Shown here one piece after another: positions 24,946 through 32,582 of a stretch of 46,399 bases of DNA. Source of the DNA: Actinomycetota bacterium (lineage in GTDB: Bacteria; Actinomycetota; Acidimicrobiia; Acidimicrobiales; Microtrichaceae); contig CAUJEC010000057.1 in NCBI GenBank assembly GCA_963169245.1, positions 1-46,399 on the forward strand, written 5' to 3'. A program made the position numbers and the translations under genes. The notes below the pieces were generated by a model that saw nothing but the letters and a program-made list of their open reading frames with translations, ran no database searches and was not told the origin of the DNA. Each line of letters opens with the position of its first letter. The first letter of the stretch is position 1.

Positions 24946-25830
24946 TCAGGCTGTGCGCTCCCGTCGCTTGGAGACTACGAGAAGAACGGCTCCGAGTAGC
25001 GCCAGTGTGACACCTGTGAGCGTGATTCCACCGGAGTTGGCGCCGGTGTATGCGAGCTTGGTGTCCTTGACCTCGGTGTTGGACTCACTTGTTCCGGCCA
25101 CTTCTGCCGTCTGTGTGTTCTCGACCTGGGTGCCGAGCACGCTGGTGGGAGCAACTTCGCTGGTCGGAGCGACACTCACCGGAACTGTGGTGACGCTGGA
25201 GGGCGGTGTGGTGATTGACGAGGTCGGTCCAACTTCAGTTGTCGTCGTCGACGAGGTACTGGTTGTGGAATCGTCGCAACCCCAATGCTGAAGGGCCGTT
25301 TCGGTGTCGAGTGGGAACAGCAGTGGGCCGTGGTGTTCGCCTTCTGGGCTGATCACCTCCGGCGCGGCGCCAGTGATGACGTCGAACTGCTGAGGGTCGC
25401 AGGTCTTGTCGAAGCGGATGCTGGTGGTGCCGGCTTTGGAGATCGTGAACTCCTTGACCTCGACGAGGGTCTGAGGCCATGCGACCCCGTTGCCCGGCAT
25501 CGCATAGATGACAGCTTTGGCGTTGATCGGGTCACACGGCGGAGCGCTCGCCCGCACGGTCAGTTCGAAGAACTCGCTGGTGTTGTTCACCTGACGGGAA
25601 AGGACCAGAAAGCTGGGAAGACAACCTTCCTGAACGGCCGAATCATCCTGGGTGATCGTGATCGCGCTCTGAGCCTCACCGCCGTCCTCGGGCGCATTAT
25701 CTGCGGCTCCGGCGACCGACGGGACGATCATGAGGAGCGCCGCTACTGACAGGGCAAGTGCTCCTGCGAACCGAGCGATGGTGTTTCCATCCGACGGACG
25801 AGGAATATTTCTGGCGACGAACAACTTCAT
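24946..25830 (-). CDS. LAXTG-anchored surface protein
   Basis: 294 aa. A signal peptide occupies about residues 1-42 (hydrophobic core ALALSVAALLMIVPSVAGA). A cysteine-containing domain follows (about 45-200; four cysteines, likely two disulfides), then a threonine/serine/valine-rich stalk (205-250). The C-terminus has LAYTG (259-263), a hydrophobic segment and KRRER, i.e. a class E-type sortase signal (LAXTG) rather than LPXTG. The protein should be covalently attached to peptidoglycan. I do not recognise the folded domain. No sortase gene is in the window. Confidence 0.8.
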   Translation of the reverse strand: MKLFVARNIPRPSDGNTIARFAGALALSVAALLMIVPSVAGAADNAPEDGGEAQSAITITQDDSAVQEGCLPSFLVLSRQVNNTSEFFELTVRASAPPCDPINAKAVIYAMPGNGVAWPQTLVEVKEFTISKAGTTSIRFDKTCDPQQFDVITGAAPEVISPEGEHHGPLLFPLDTETALQHWGCDDSTTSTSSTTTTEVGPTSSITTPPSSVTTVPVSVAPTSEVAPTSVLGTQVENTQTAEVAGTSESNTEVKDTKLAYTGANSGGITLTGVTLALLGAVLLVVSKRRERTA

Positions 25831-26098
25831 TGCTGCTTCTCTCTGGGTTCCAACGTCAATGATCCTAACTCATGCTCAGGTGCTGACCATGTGCCCCGAG
25901 AGCTCGTGGATGTCACAGCAGGGCCATAGGTTCGGATTCCATGGAACGGGCTCTATCAACTCCGAATGACTGGCCGACGCCGATGGATTGGACACTGCTG
26001 TCACAGTTGCGTGGCACAGTGGTTGGCGACGTGTGTGGCGCACTGTGTGGCGACAGCGTGTTTGAAGTGACAATCCACAGTTCGAGACTGGAGTCCTG

Positions 26099-27475
26099 AT
26101 GAGTGGCCTGAACATCGTTATCCCGAGCCAGCCGATCCCCGATCTGGCGGCCTACCTCGATCAGGGCGGAGGCATAGGCCTTGAGACGGCTCGTCGTTTC
26201 GGCCCGGACGCGACGATCGAGGAGATAACCGCATCGGGACTGCGAGGCCGAGGTGGCGGTGGATTCCCGACAGGCGCGAAGTGGGCATCGATCCGCCGAT
26301 CAGGTGGAGGAAGGCACTTCGTCGTCGCAAACGGAGCCGAAGGCGAACCCGCAACATTCAAGGATCGGGTCCTCATGATGGCCGACCCTTACAGGGTCAT
26401 CGAGGGCCTAGCCATCGCAGCGTTCGCGGTCGACGCGAAGGATGTGTATCTGGCGACCAAGGCGTCCTTCGTCGATGTCGTTGCCCGCCTGCGTTCCGCA
26501 GTGTTGGAGATGGAACAGAACGGGATGCTTGGCGGACTCTCGGTCACGATCGTCGAGGGGCCAGACGAGTACCTCTTCGGCGAGGAGAAGGCTCTGCTCG
26601 AGGTGATCGAAGGTCGCGAGCCGCTACCTCGCCAACTTCCGCCATGGCAGCACGGACTCTTCGCCACGGTTCCGATGGGCTGGGAGTCCGCCACCGCACC
26701 CGGAACAGACCCGCCCGTGAGCAACCCGACGCTGATCAATAATGTCGAGACGCTCGCCTCGGTGACACACATCCTGGAGCGAGGCGCGTCGTGGTATCGC
26801 GAGTTGGGAACGGTGGACTCTCCGGGAACGATCACCGTGACGATCGTGGGCGACGTCGTACACCCCGGGGTTCACGAGGTCGAGATGGGAACGACACTCT
26901 CGACCGTGCTCGAGATGTGTGGTGGTCCCCTCGAGGGCCGGAAGTTCAAGGCGGCACTCTCGGGTGTGTCCAACCCGGTTCTTGCGGCTAAGGACTTCGA
27001 TGTCCCGCTCACCTACGAGGATTTCAAGGCTCGTGGCAGCGGGTTGGGGGCCGCTGGATTCGTCATCTATGACGAGACCCGCGACATGGTCAGCGTCGCC
27101 CGCGAGGTGAGCCGGTTCCTCTCGGTCGAGTCATGTGGCCAATGTCCGCCTTGTAAACAGGGTTCCCTCGGCATCACCGAACACCTGGTGAACATCGAGT
27201 CCGGAAGCGGCAGCGACGACGATCTGGGCCAGATGAACCGGTTGCTAAGAACGGTCAACGACGCAAACCGTTGTTACCTCGGCACCGAGGAACAGGTGAG
27301 TGTATCGAGCATCCTGCGTACATTCCCCGAGGATTTCGCCAGACGGCTCGATGGGATCGCCACCGGCAGGGGTGATGTTCTGATTCCGCTTATAAAGGAC
27401 ATCGCTGCGGATGGGACGGTGACCTACGACGAACGTCATGCGAAGAAGCGGCCCGACTGGACCTTCGAGGACTGA
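26099..27475 (+). CDS. NuoF-like NADH-binding flavoprotein subunit, solitary
   Basis: 458 aa; GGAG five bases before the ATG. The FMN/NADH site GLRGRGGGGFPTGAKW (about 47-62), NGAEGEPATFKDR and the N-type [4Fe-4S] cysteines Cys346, Cys349, Cys352 and Cys392 are all present. A SLBB-type region (TVTIVGDVVHPGVHEVEMGT) lies between. This is the 51-kDa subunit fold of complex I, shared with NAD-dependent hydrogenases and formate dehydrogenases. No NuoE-like [2Fe-2S] partner or NuoG follows, so it either works with subunits encoded elsewhere or belongs to an independent oxidoreductase. Confidence 0.88.
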   Translation: MSGLNIVIPSQPIPDLAAYLDQGGGIGLETARRFGPDATIEEITASGLRGRGGGGFPTGAKWASIRRSGGGRHFVVANGAEGEPATFKDRVLMMADPYRVIEGLAIAAFAVDAKDVYLATKASFVDVVARLRSAVLEMEQNGMLGGLSVTIVEGPDEYLFGEEKALLEVIEGREPLPRQLPPWQHGLFATVPMGWESATAPGTDPPVSNPTLINNVETLASVTHILERGASWYRELGTVDSPGTITVTIVGDVVHPGVHEVEMGTTLSTVLEMCGGPLEGRKFKAALSGVSNPVLAAKDFDVPLTYEDFKARGSGLGAAGFVIYDETRDMVSVAREVSRFLSVESCGQCPPCKQGSLGITEHLVNIESGSGSDDDLGQMNRLLRTVNDANRCYLGTEEQVSVSSILRTFPEDFARRLDGIATGRGDVLIPLIKDIAADGTVTYDERHAKKRPDWTFED

Positions 27476-27570
27476 CATTCACTATTCGCTATTGAACCTC
27501 GCTATTGACGCACTGTATGGCAGCAGGCCGCTGCCCCTGCCCATGGCAGGATCGACATTCTGGACCTGAG

Positions 27571-28005
27571 ATGGCATTTGGACAGCCCGGCGGACCTCCG
27601 GCGGGACAACGACAGATCGAAGAACTGACTCGGCTACTCGGCGAGCGCGGTTTCGACACATTCAGAGAGGCGCGGCACCGACTTGGGCTGACCCAACGTC
27701 AGGCAAACGGTCGTTTCACCGTTGACGAGGCCAACGAGTTGATCGAACGGCTGGAGGCCGGCGTGCTGGTAGCAGAATCGCTCACCGGCGAATCGGGGCG
27801 GTCGCCGGACAACGACAGGCAACAGAGTGGGCTCTCCGATTCCGATGTACTCGACCTAGAGGGGCCCGCCGGAAACGCATTGATGGAACGCGCAGCCGAG
27901 CGTCGACGTCAGGAGTACGCACGGGCGATGCTCGACATTCCCGACAATGCTCTCGCTGACGAACTCGTTCGACGGGGTTGGTGCTGCATACCGCCAGGGG
28001 AGTAG
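27571..28005 (+). CDS. Hypothetical protein, 144 aa
   Basis: The start is uncertain: ATGs in frame at 27517 and 27571; I give the later one. It is hydrophilic, mainly helical, with RQIEELTRLLGERGFDTFRE and GRFTVDEANELIERLEAG, and ends in RRGWCCIPPGE. Its C-terminal paired cysteines are unusual in an otherwise cysteine-poor protein. It ends in TAG, showing that TAG is a normal stop in this genome. It lies 95 bp after the NuoF-like gene and may be cotranscribed. No family recognised. Confidence 0.55.
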   Translation: MAFGQPGGPPAGQRQIEELTRLLGERGFDTFREARHRLGLTQRQANGRFTVDEANELIERLEAGVLVAESLTGESGRSPDNDRQQSGLSDSDVLDLEGPAGNALMERAAERRRQEYARAMLDIPDNALADELVRRGWCCIPPGE

Positions 28006-28026
28006 CCGGCTAGTTCTGGCGCAGAG

Positions 28027-28056
28027 CTCGCCTCGGCGGTCGGCCTCTCAGGCGAG
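28027..28056. terminator. Probable bidirectional hairpin between convergent genes
   Basis: CTCGCCT (28027-28033) and AGGCGAG (28050-28056) form a 7-bp perfect stem with a 16-base GC-rich loop. It sits between the stop of the 144-aa gene and the stop of ung and overlaps the latter. No U-tract follows, so it may act as a weak or Rho-assisted terminator. Confidence 0.4.
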
Positions 28057-28713
28057 TGACCAGTCCACCGGGGAACGTCCCATGGCTTCCAGCGCGTGAT
28101 TTGCTCGTGAGAAGGGTCGTGATCCGAGGAACCCCCGATGTGCCGACAGCGGCGATGGGTGGGGCGACTCGACGATCGCGTGACGCGAGGAGTCGATCAG
28201 CTCAGACTTTCGTCGGGCGTATGAGCCCCAGAGTATGAAAACTGACGGCGCGGCGTGATCGTTGACCACCCGGATCACCTCGTCGGTGAAGGGTTCCCAA
28301 CCGTGCTTCTGGTGTGACCCGGCGGTGCCTCCGCGCACCGTGAGGGTCGCATTCAGCAACAACACGCCCTGATCAGCCCAGCGTTGAAGGTTTCCGCTGG
28401 ATGGAATCGGCACCCCCAGATCGTCTCGTAGTTCTTTGAAGATGTTCTGGAGGGATGGCGGGATCGCAACGCCTTCGGGTACCGAGAAACTCAGCCCATG
28501 TGCCTGTCCGGGCCCGTGGTAGGGGTCCTGGCCGAGGATCACCACTTTCACGTCGCTGAGGGCCGTCCAATGCAGCGCCGCAAAAACCTGATCCTCGGGA
28601 GGGTAGACCGCTGCACTCAATCGTTCTGAGCGGATGAAATCCTGCAGTTTGGACCAGTAGGGCTGCTCGAACTGGCTCCGCAGGTAAGGATTCCAATCTG
28701 TCCGCTGGGCCAT
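28048..28713 (-). CDS. ung: Uracil-DNA glycosylase (family 1)
   Basis: 221 aa. Motif A GQDPYHG (catalytic Asp63), the PPSLQNIFKEL block, LLLNATLTVR and the C-terminal HPSPLSAHRGFLGSRPFS (His185) are all intact. It removes uracil from DNA to start base excision repair. It is divergent from the threonylcarbamoyl-AMP synthase gene and convergent with the hypothetical gene at 27571. Confidence 0.97.
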   Translation of the reverse strand: MAQRTDWNPYLRSQFEQPYWSKLQDFIRSERLSAAVYPPEDQVFAALHWTALSDVKVVILGQDPYHGPGQAHGLSFSVPEGVAIPPSLQNIFKELRDDLGVPIPSSGNLQRWADQGVLLLNATLTVRGGTAGSHQKHGWEPFTDEVIRVVNDHAAPSVFILWGSYARRKSELIDSSRHAIVESPHPSPLSAHRGFLGSRPFSRANHALEAMGRSPVDWSLA

Positions 28714-28939
28714 GGAGGCGAATGATAACGAGTGTCACGCGCAACGCTCTGATTGCACGTCAAGGTGAGGACTCTGGGAGCATCGTCGAGTGTCAGCGAC
28801 GGACTCCAATACTGAAGGGCCCCACCCCGGTTCCGAGTTGAACGCGGCGAATCCCGCTCAGATCGCCGCCGATTTTGAGACGGTCTCTGGAACTCCCGAA
28901 AGTCGTAATCCTCAGGACACACCCGCAGGACACAGCCGA

Positions 28940-29953
28940 ATGGTCATAGTTGACCCTGCCAATCCGTCAACAGAGGTCCTACGCGAGGCCGCAGAGGTCA
29001 TTCGTCGTGGTGGACTGGTGGCATTTCCGACCGAGACGGTCTACGGGCTCGGGGCACACGCACTGGACGTCGATGCGACCTCACGGGTGTTCAGCGTCAA
29101 GGGTCGCCCATCGACTGATCCGCTGATCGTCCATGTTGTGAGCGTTGAGCAGGCCCGGAAGCTGACAAGGACATGGGATGACCGCGCTGAGCAACTGGCA
29201 CAGAGGTTCTGGCCCGGGCCTCTCACGATGGTCCTTCCCAAGGGCAATGTCGTACCCGATGACATCACAGCGGGTCGAGACACCGTCGCCATCCGCATAC
29301 CGGCGCATCCTATTGCTCTCGGTCTCCTCCGGGAGTCGGGTGTTGCCATCGCTGCTCCCTCTGCAAATCGCTTTGGGCGAATAAGTCCGACCTCTGCGGG
29401 CGACGTCGCCGAGGAACTCGCAGGCGGTTATGACCTGCTTCTCGACGGTGGACCCACTCTGGTAGGGGTCGAGTCGACCGTCATAGATCTGACTGGCGAT
29501 ACGGCAGTGGTCCTGCGGCCAGGGGGAGTGACTGTCGAGGATCTCGAATCGGTAATCGGGAAGATCGTGGTGCTCAAGCGTCAGTCCCATGCCGAGGATC
29601 GTGATGCGCTTGCACCCGGCCAGTTCCTGCGCCACTACTCACCCTCGACTCCATTGGTGGCCATGGACGCCCCAGCGTCGGTCATGGACGCGTTGGCCCA
29701 ACGGCTCCGAGCTGATGGAGTCACGGTGGGTCTGATCGAACTCCCCCAAAGGCCAGCCGACGCCGCAAGAGTGCTCTACAGCCGACTCCGGGCCCATGAC
29801 GGAACCGCAGATCTGCTCATCATCCGCACCATGGCCGACGGTGGTATTGGCGACGCGGTGAACGACCGGATCTTTCGTGCCGCGCAGGGCAACGTGATCT
29901 CTTCCGCCTCCGATGAGGTGACTGGACGGCTCCTCAATCTCATCGGACGGTGA
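28940..29953 (+). CDS. L-threonylcarbamoyladenylate synthase (Sua5/TsaC type)
   Basis: 337 aa from the ATG at 28940; a GTG at 28790 would add 50 low-complexity residues. The YrdC domain occupies about 1-200, with GGLVAFPTETVYGLGAHA, KGRPSTDPLIVHV, WPGPLTMVLPK and SANRFGRISPT. After that the Sua5-specific C-terminal domain is present (GQFLRHYSPSTPLV, then a Rossmann-like part), so it is the long form. It makes threonylcarbamoyl-AMP from threonine, bicarbonate and ATP for the t6A37 modification of ANN-decoding tRNAs. Partner proteins TsaB/D/E are not in the window. Confidence 0.93.
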   Translation: MVIVDPANPSTEVLREAAEVIRRGGLVAFPTETVYGLGAHALDVDATSRVFSVKGRPSTDPLIVHVVSVEQARKLTRTWDDRAEQLAQRFWPGPLTMVLPKGNVVPDDITAGRDTVAIRIPAHPIALGLLRESGVAIAAPSANRFGRISPTSAGDVAEELAGGYDLLLDGGPTLVGVESTVIDLTGDTAVVLRPGGVTVEDLESVIGKIVVLKRQSHAEDRDALAPGQFLRHYSPSTPLVAMDAPASVMDALAQRLRADGVTVGLIELPQRPADAARVLYSRLRAHDGTADLLIIRTMADGGIGDAVNDRIFRAAQGNVISSASDEVTGRLLNLIGR

Positions 29954-30111
29954 TTCGAGCGGTCTAAGGCAAAGCGACCACGGATGGATATGCTCAAAGA
30001 GCTTTCTTTTCCGTTGAGCCTCGTTGCATGGCCCACATGTGTCCTGTCGCTCGACATCATCACCGCCGATCTGAGGGCACAAGCCTTGGAAGGCCGTATC
30101 GGAGTGACGGT

Positions 30112-31032
30112 TTGAACACGGACAGTCTGAACTCACAGAGCACAGGGACGCGACAGAGTCTTCCCGTTGCAATGATCAAGGCATGCCGACCCAAGCAGTG
30201 GGCCAAGAACGTGCTTGTCTTCGTTGCGCCGGCGGCGGCGGGTGTGCTTGATGATGGCTACAGGCTTCGCCTGACCGTTGTCGGCTTCATCGCCTTCTGT
30301 TGCGTGTCGTCAGCCACCTACCTGCTCAACGACGTACTCGACGTCGAGTCCGACAGGAAACATCCCACCAAACGGAATCGCCCAATCGCATCGGGCGCAC
30401 TTCCTGTGGCGGCGGCCATCGTCATGGCTGTCGTGTTGTTTGTCGGTGGAATACTCATTGCGCTCACCAACAATCGGACCCTCGTGCTGATTGTTGTTCT
30501 CTACGCGGCTCTCACGACGCTCTATTCGTTCTTCTTCAAGAAGATGGCAATTCTCGACCTGGTAATACTCTCCTCCGGGTTCATACTGCGGCTGCTGGGT
30601 GGCGCCTACGCGGCAGAGGTCGAGGTGTCCAACTGGTTCTTACTCATCTCGCTCTTCGGCTCGATGTTCATAGCGTCGGCCAAGCGCTTCGCCGAGCAGA
30701 AAGAACTTGGCGAGCGGGCGGCGGAGCTACGTCCGACGCTCGGCGAGTACAGCCCCGAGTACTTGGGTTTCATCAAGAACGTCTCAGTCGCGGCGTTGGT
30801 GATGAGTTACTGCCTGTGGGCCGTTGAGCGGGTCAGCGAAGCCCATGCGCCCATGGCTTCACCCTGGGCGCAACTGTCGATCATCCCCTTCCTGATCGCT
30901 GTACTGCGGTACGCACTACTGGTCGACCAGGGCAAGGGCTCGGCTCCTGAGGACGTGATCCTCCACGATCGCCAGATGCAACTCATGGGCGTAATCTGGA
31001 TAGCCATTCTTGCGATTGGTATGTACGTGTGA
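30112..31032 (+). CDS. Decaprenyl-phosphate phosphoribosyltransferase-like UbiA-family enzyme
   Basis: 306 aa from a TTG at 30112, chosen for the GGAG seven bases upstream; ATG 30172 would remove 20 residues and has no such site. KACRPKQWAKNVLVF opens the first membrane segment. The first aspartate motif is NDVLDVESDRKHPTKRNRP, followed by a second region FAEQKELGERAAELRPTLGEYS. About nine hydrophobic segments fit the UbiA fold. The NDxxDxxxDxxHPxKxxRP form and following DprE1-like gene point to the Rv3806c group, which joins phosphoribosyl pyrophosphate to decaprenyl phosphate, the first step to decaprenyl-phosphoryl-arabinose. The lipid chain in this organism is unknown. It overlaps the next gene by 4 bp. 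Confidence 0.88.
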   Translation: MNTDSLNSQSTGTRQSLPVAMIKACRPKQWAKNVLVFVAPAAAGVLDDGYRLRLTVVGFIAFCCVSSATYLLNDVLDVESDRKHPTKRNRPIASGALPVAAAIVMAVVLFVGGILIALTNNRTLVLIVVLYAALTTLYSFFFKKMAILDLVILSSGFILRLLGGAYAAEVEVSNWFLLISLFGSMFIASAKRFAEQKELGERAAELRPTLGEYSPEYLGFIKNVSVAALVMSYCLWAVERVSEAHAPMASPWAQLSIIPFLIAVLRYALLVDQGKGSAPEDVILHDRQMQLMGVIWIAILAIGMYV

Positions 31033-32423
31033 GTGACCCTCAAACCCCGAAGAGTGCGACACCCCCATATGCCGATTCCTCACCAATTCTGCTGTGCGGT
31101 TGGGGCAGGACGGCCCCGACGTCCGCCTACCTCGTTCCGGTTCCCGTGGCCGCCGACGCAGTCAAGGACGGCAGTGGTCCATCCGAGCGAGGAGTGGTGG
31201 CACGTGGGTTGGGGCGCAGCTATGGCGATTGTGCACAGAACGGCGGCGGCGTCGTTGCCGATGGTCGGAGCATCAGCGGAATAATCGAGGCCAACCTCGA
31301 AGCAGGGACGGTCCGGGCGCTCGCCGGCACGAGCCTTGATGACCTGATGACATGGTTCGTGCCCCTAGGCCTGTTTGTCCCTGTGACACCGGGAACCCGC
31401 TTCGTGACTGTCGGCGGTGCAATCGCTGCAGACGTCCACGGTAAGAACCATCACGTCAAGGGATCCTGGGGAAGCCACATTCTCTCGATGCGGCTGATCG
31501 ACGGCCTGGGCAACCTGCGCGAGCTGTCACCATCGAAGGACCCGGAGTTGTTCTGGGCGACGATCGGGGGAATGGGACTCACCGGTATTGTTATTGACGC
31601 AACCATCCAGATGACTCGGGTCGAGTCGGCCTATCTCTCCGTCGATACAGACCGTACAGAGGACCTCGACGAGGTCATGAACCTGATGGTCGAGGGCGAC
31701 GAGTTCTATGACTATTCGGTCGCCTGGATCGATCTGGTGGCCAAGGGTAAGCACATGGGCCGCTCGATTCTCGAACGCGGCCACTTCGCCACCGCTGAAC
31801 AGGCGCGAGCAGCGGGACATCGGAAGCCGCTCAACTATTCGACACACCAGTTGGGCGGCCCGCCCGACATTTTCCCGTCGGGCCTGCTCAACCCGCTCAC
31901 GGTCAGAGCGTTCAACGAGTTCTGGTACCGAATCGCTCCAAAGCAGCGGCGCGGGCACATATCGACCATCGAGGGTTTCTTCCATCCTCTCGACATGATC
32001 AACGACTGGAACCGGATGTATGGGCCACGGGGGTTCCTGCAATGGCAGACAGTTCTCCCAGACAGCGCAACCGAGGTCCTGCGTCGATCCATCGAGCGGA
32101 TATCGGGGTCCGGGGCGTCGTCGTTCCTGGCCGTGCTCAAGCGATTCGGTCCGGGCAATGCCGCACCGTTGTCGTTCCCGACAACCGGATGGACCCTTGC
32201 TCTCGATATTCCCGTGAGCGTCGGACTCGATCGTCTACTTGACGAACTCGACGAGATGATCACCGAGGCAGGCGGACGAATCTACCTGGCCAAGGACTCG
32301 CGGGTTCGACCCGAGCTCATCCCAACCATGTACCCGCGACTCGACGAGTGGCGAGAGATCCGCGACCAGTCGGATCCCCACCGACGATTCCAGAGCGACA
32401 TGGGAAGGAGGCTGGGCCTGTAG
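31029..32423 (+). CDS. DprE1-like decaprenylphosphoryl-ribose oxidase
   Basis: 464 aa from a GTG overlapping the UbiA stop; Mycobacterium DprE1 is 461 aa. FAD-binding blocks: ARGLGRSYGDCAQNGGG, TPGTRFVTVGGAIAADVHGK followed by NHHVKGSWGSH, and FWATIGGMGLTG. The C-terminal substrate region has FGPGNAAPLSFP, then GWTLALDIP, LAKDSR (Lys422, matching Lys418 of M. tuberculosis) and MYPRLDEW. It oxidises the 2'-hydroxyl of decaprenylphosphoryl-ribose, paired with a DprE2 reductase that is not in this window. At the position of the benzothiazinone-reactive Cys387 there is alanine (Ala391, codon 32199-32201). Gene order UbiA-DprE1 matches arabinan precursor synthesis. Confidence 0.9.
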   Translation: MSDPQTPKSATPPYADSSPILLCGWGRTAPTSAYLVPVPVAADAVKDGSGPSERGVVARGLGRSYGDCAQNGGGVVADGRSISGIIEANLEAGTVRALAGTSLDDLMTWFVPLGLFVPVTPGTRFVTVGGAIAADVHGKNHHVKGSWGSHILSMRLIDGLGNLRELSPSKDPELFWATIGGMGLTGIVIDATIQMTRVESAYLSVDTDRTEDLDEVMNLMVEGDEFYDYSVAWIDLVAKGKHMGRSILERGHFATAEQARAAGHRKPLNYSTHQLGGPPDIFPSGLLNPLTVRAFNEFWYRIAPKQRRGHISTIEGFFHPLDMINDWNRMYGPRGFLQWQTVLPDSATEVLRRSIERISGSGASSFLAVLKRFGPGNAAPLSFPTTGWTLALDIPVSVGLDRLLDELDEMITEAGGRIYLAKDSRVRPELIPTMYPRLDEWREIRDQSDPHRRFQSDMGRRLGL

Positions 32424-32450
32424 CGGCACCAGCCTCCCAATAGAGAGCAA

Positions 32451-32567
32451 CTCGGCTGTATTCCCGGCCGTCTTGTTCAATACGGCTGAGCTCCGGCCGT
32501 CTTGTCCTGAACAGCTCGGCCATTCCCCGGTCGGCTGTTCCCCGGCCGTCTGTTAGAACAGCCGGGG
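32451..32567. terminator. Cluster of three hairpins between convergent genes
   Basis: Three hairpins stand in a row. 32451-32462 pairs with 32479-32490 (12 bp including two G-U). GAACAGC at 32509-32515 pairs with GCTGTTC at 32534-32540. CCCCGGC at 32540-32546 pairs with GCCGGGG at 32561-32567. The segment also carries CCGGCCGTCTTGT at 32464-32476 and 32493-32505, with a shorter copy at 32542. The DprE1-like gene ends at 32423 and the first binding protein gene ends at 32583, so this probably terminates transcription from both sides. Confidence 0.6.
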
Positions 32568-32582
32568 CCCAACTGCCTCTGC

